A stretch of DNA of 6,800 bases from an uncultured Clostridia bacterium (GTDB lineage Bacteria; Bacillota; Clostridia; TANB77; CAG-508), in assembly GCA_947629965.1 (NCBI GenBank), contig CANRFS010000072.1, positions 1 to 6,800 of the forward strand, in the 5' to 3' direction. Below, piece after piece: positions 5,641-6,800 of the stretch (position 1 is the stretch's first letter; every line of letters starts with the position of its first letter). The notes beneath the pieces were generated by a model. The model ran no database searches. It saw only the letters and a list, made by a program, of their open reading frames with translations, and was not told where the DNA came from. Both the position numbers and the translations under genes were made by a program.

Positions 5641-5823
5641 TTATTGGTTTTCTTCCTCGTCACTACATCTGTAACTTCCACACATAGATTCGTCTTCTGG
5701 ATTACCATTGCTGCAATTTGTACATGGTCTTACAATTATATCTTCTAACTCGCATTTTTGTGTTTTGTCGTTATTGAATGCACAACTACAAACAGTACAA
5801 TTTATTAATTGTTTTCCTTCCAT
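5641..5823 (-). CDS. DUF1540 small cysteine-rich protein
   Basis: This 60-residue protein has eight cysteines (9, 12, 14, 24, 34, 37, 48, 53). The start INCTVCSCAFN, followed by a spaced Cys and an I-V stretch (DIIVRPC), matches the DUF1540 pattern of small clostridial and bacillar proteins with one or two Cys clusters presumed to bind a metal such as zinc. The tail is acidic (SDEEENQ). There is no signal peptide, so it is probably cytosolic. AAAGGAGGT seven bases before the ATG fixes the start. A downstream hairpin ends the transcript before fba. It lies about 100 bp after a broken peroxiredoxin gene, a gap containing a long A+T inverted repeat. Function of the family is unknown to me. A redox- or metal-related role is only suggested by the cysteines. 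Confidence 0.8.
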   Translation of the reverse strand: MEGKQLINCTVCSCAFNNDKTQKCELEDIIVRPCTNCSNGNPEDESMCGSYRCSDEEENQ

Positions 5824-5844
5824 TTTAAACCTCCTTTAAATTAA

Positions 5845-5886
5845 TATATTAATATTATTTACAAAATTGTTTAAAATATTAATATA
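5845..5886. repeat. 12-bp A+T inverted repeat upstream of the DUF1540 gene
   Basis: TATATTAATATT (5845-5856) and AATATTAATATA (5875-5886) are perfect inverted copies separated by 18 bases. It lies 22 bp upstream of the DUF1540 ATG, where promoter and operator sequences are expected. I cannot pick reliable -35/-10 boxes inside it. It could be an operator, a weak terminator for the peroxiredoxin remnant (no clean T run follows) or chance in A+T-rich DNA. Confidence 0.4.
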
Positions 5887-5922
5887 AAGTAAGTTTAAAA
5901 AATATATATAACAATTTTCATA

Positions 5923-6483
5923 TTATTCTAATTTCTTTTTTTCATTTCCTTCTATACATTGTTTTGGTGCATTTTTAAAACTTAAATACCAACTCATTCC
6001 ATTTCTATTCTTTTCAATTTCTTCATTTCTTTCTAACAAACCTTCAAAGGTTTTTGGTGCTGGAACTATTATTGGCTGATTTGGTATCCAATTTGCTGGA
6101 GTTGAGCCTTTAGCACATTCTGCCATTTGCAGAGCCTCTACAATTCTTATTATTTCAGGAATGAATCTTCCTATATTTAATGGATAAATTAAAATTGTTC
6201 TTATAATTCCTTTATCGTCAATAACAAAAACATTTCTAACTGTTTCTGTATTACTTATATCATTTGCTATCATTCCATATTTTCTTGCTATTTCTCCATT
6301 TCTATCTGCTATTATTGGAAATGATACTTTTACTCCAGTTTTACAATAAATGTCGTATACCCATGCTAAATGTGAACTGTTACTATCTACACTTAATCCT
6401 AAAAGTTCTGTATTTAAATTTTTAAAATATGTATGTGATTTTGTAAATGCTATCATTTCTGTTGTGCATACTGGGGTAAAATC
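5923..6483 (-). pseudogene. 5'-truncated Prx6-type (1-Cys-like) peroxiredoxin
   Basis: The frame encodes most of a peroxiredoxin of the Prx6/AhpC-TSA group, which reduces peroxides. Recognisable homology begins with DFTPVCTTE, containing the peroxidatic cysteine, and continues through LLGLSVDSNSSHLAWV, FPIIADRNGEIARKYGM, RNVFVIDDKGIIRTI, NIGRFIPEIIRIV and NWIPNQPIIVPAPKTF to a Prx6-like C-terminal arm ending near GMSWYLSFK. The first roughly 35-45 residues of the family are missing. Upstream, the same frame reads only FLIPKFK and then a stop codon (TAA at 6505-6507), with no ATG, GTG or TTG. The first ATG (6454-6456) lies after the active-site Cys and has no ribosome binding site. The missing part is occupied by the 3' end of the ATPase gene. 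About 186 of some 220 residues remain without other stops, so decay is recent. I regard it as nonfunctional. Confidence 0.85.
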
Positions 6484-6497
6484 TTTAAATTTGGGGA

Positions 6498-6800
6498 TTA
6501 AAAATTATCATTCATTAAAAAATCAAATATATTAATATGTTGAATTCCATCTTTTGAGTAATCTTCATCATCCAACGATATAATATATTTAGGATATGAA
6601 TCATTAATTCCTTTATATGCTCCAAATTCTCTTTGTTTCGTTTCCTCTGAAGCTAATTTATAGCAAACTTGTATATATTTAAAATCTTTATTTTTAGTTG
6701 CTACAAAATCTACTTCTTCTTTTTTTGTTTTTCCAATATATACTTCATATCCTTTTGACAATAAATCACTATAAACTATACTTTCTAATGCCATAGAATA
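6498..6800 (-). CDS. C-terminal end of an AAA ATPase with DUF4143 domain, partial
   Basis: The last 100 residues of a protein whose frame is still open at the right edge (Tyr-Ser before Met at 6792-6794, so that Met is probably internal). The pattern ALESIVYSDLLSKGYEVYIGK, EVDFVATKN, YIQVCYKL, REFGAY, YPKYIISLDDED and a final GIQHINIFDFL is that of the DUF4143 C-terminal domain found behind a P-loop ATPase domain in a large bacterial and archaeal family, often annotated as an ATP-binding protein. The D of VDF and the Q of IQV fit the nuclease-like fold proposed for this domain. Walker motifs would lie beyond the window. The family role is poorly defined; some members resemble toxin or mobile-element-linked genes. 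The C-terminus looks natural, so the gene may be intact at this end. No terminator follows it. Confidence 0.8.
   Translation of the reverse strand, partial: YSMALESIVYSDLLSKGYEVYIGKTKKEEVDFVATKNKDFKYIQVCYKLASEETKQREFGAYKGINDSYPKYIISLDDEDYSKDGIQHINIFDFLMNDNF

Noticed and set aside
5923..6456. Functional 177-residue peroxiredoxin starting at the ATG at 6456
   Set aside because: That start omits the peroxidatic Cys motif and has no ribosome binding site. Conserved sequence continues in frame upstream of it.

Overview
The window is very A+T-rich, with codons dominated by A/T third positions, strong AAGGAGG-type ribosome binding sites and U-tailed hairpin terminators. This suggests a low-GC Bacillota, most likely an anaerobic clostridium or an uncultured gut relative. 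That placement rests on composition and gene families (clostridial-type SmpB, class II Fba, DUF1540, DUF5684); no ribosomal RNA is present to confirm it.

Left block (1-2905, minus strand). A leftward operon reads: membrane-anchored SH3-NodB polysaccharide deacetylase, then a secreted/membrane DUF5684 protein, then a small HD-domain phosphohydrolase. Gaps are 24 and 36 bp, and a good promoter lies at 2877-2905. The operon ends in a hairpin terminator (67-102). Immediately after it, the 5' end of a group II intron begins, resembling class C, and runs off the left edge. Docking just behind a terminator hairpin is the known habit of that class.

Middle block (2975-4513, plus strand). Two short genes encode proteins with an export signal, a low-complexity external segment and one C-terminal membrane helix. 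Each has a strong RBS and its own terminator. They are followed by smpB (trans-translation). A terminator hairpin overlapping the smpB stop codon lies between smpB and the convergent fba gene.

Right block (4524-6800, minus strand). fba (class II fructose-bisphosphate aldolase) has a near-consensus promoter. Upstream of it are a small eight-cysteine DUF1540 protein, a headless Prx6-type peroxiredoxin whose active-site cysteine lies upstream of its first ATG, and the C-terminal end of an AAA ATPase with a DUF4143 domain that runs off the right edge. The peroxiredoxin frame begins abruptly against the 3' end of the ATPase gene, which looks like a deletion or recombination scar.

Functionally, the window mixes housekeeping (smpB, fba), a cell-envelope operon plus two small envelope proteins, and a degraded accessory zone at the right. 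I see no clear new defence or mobile system. The most interesting points are the intron docked on a terminator, the broken peroxiredoxin, and the uncharacterised envelope genes.
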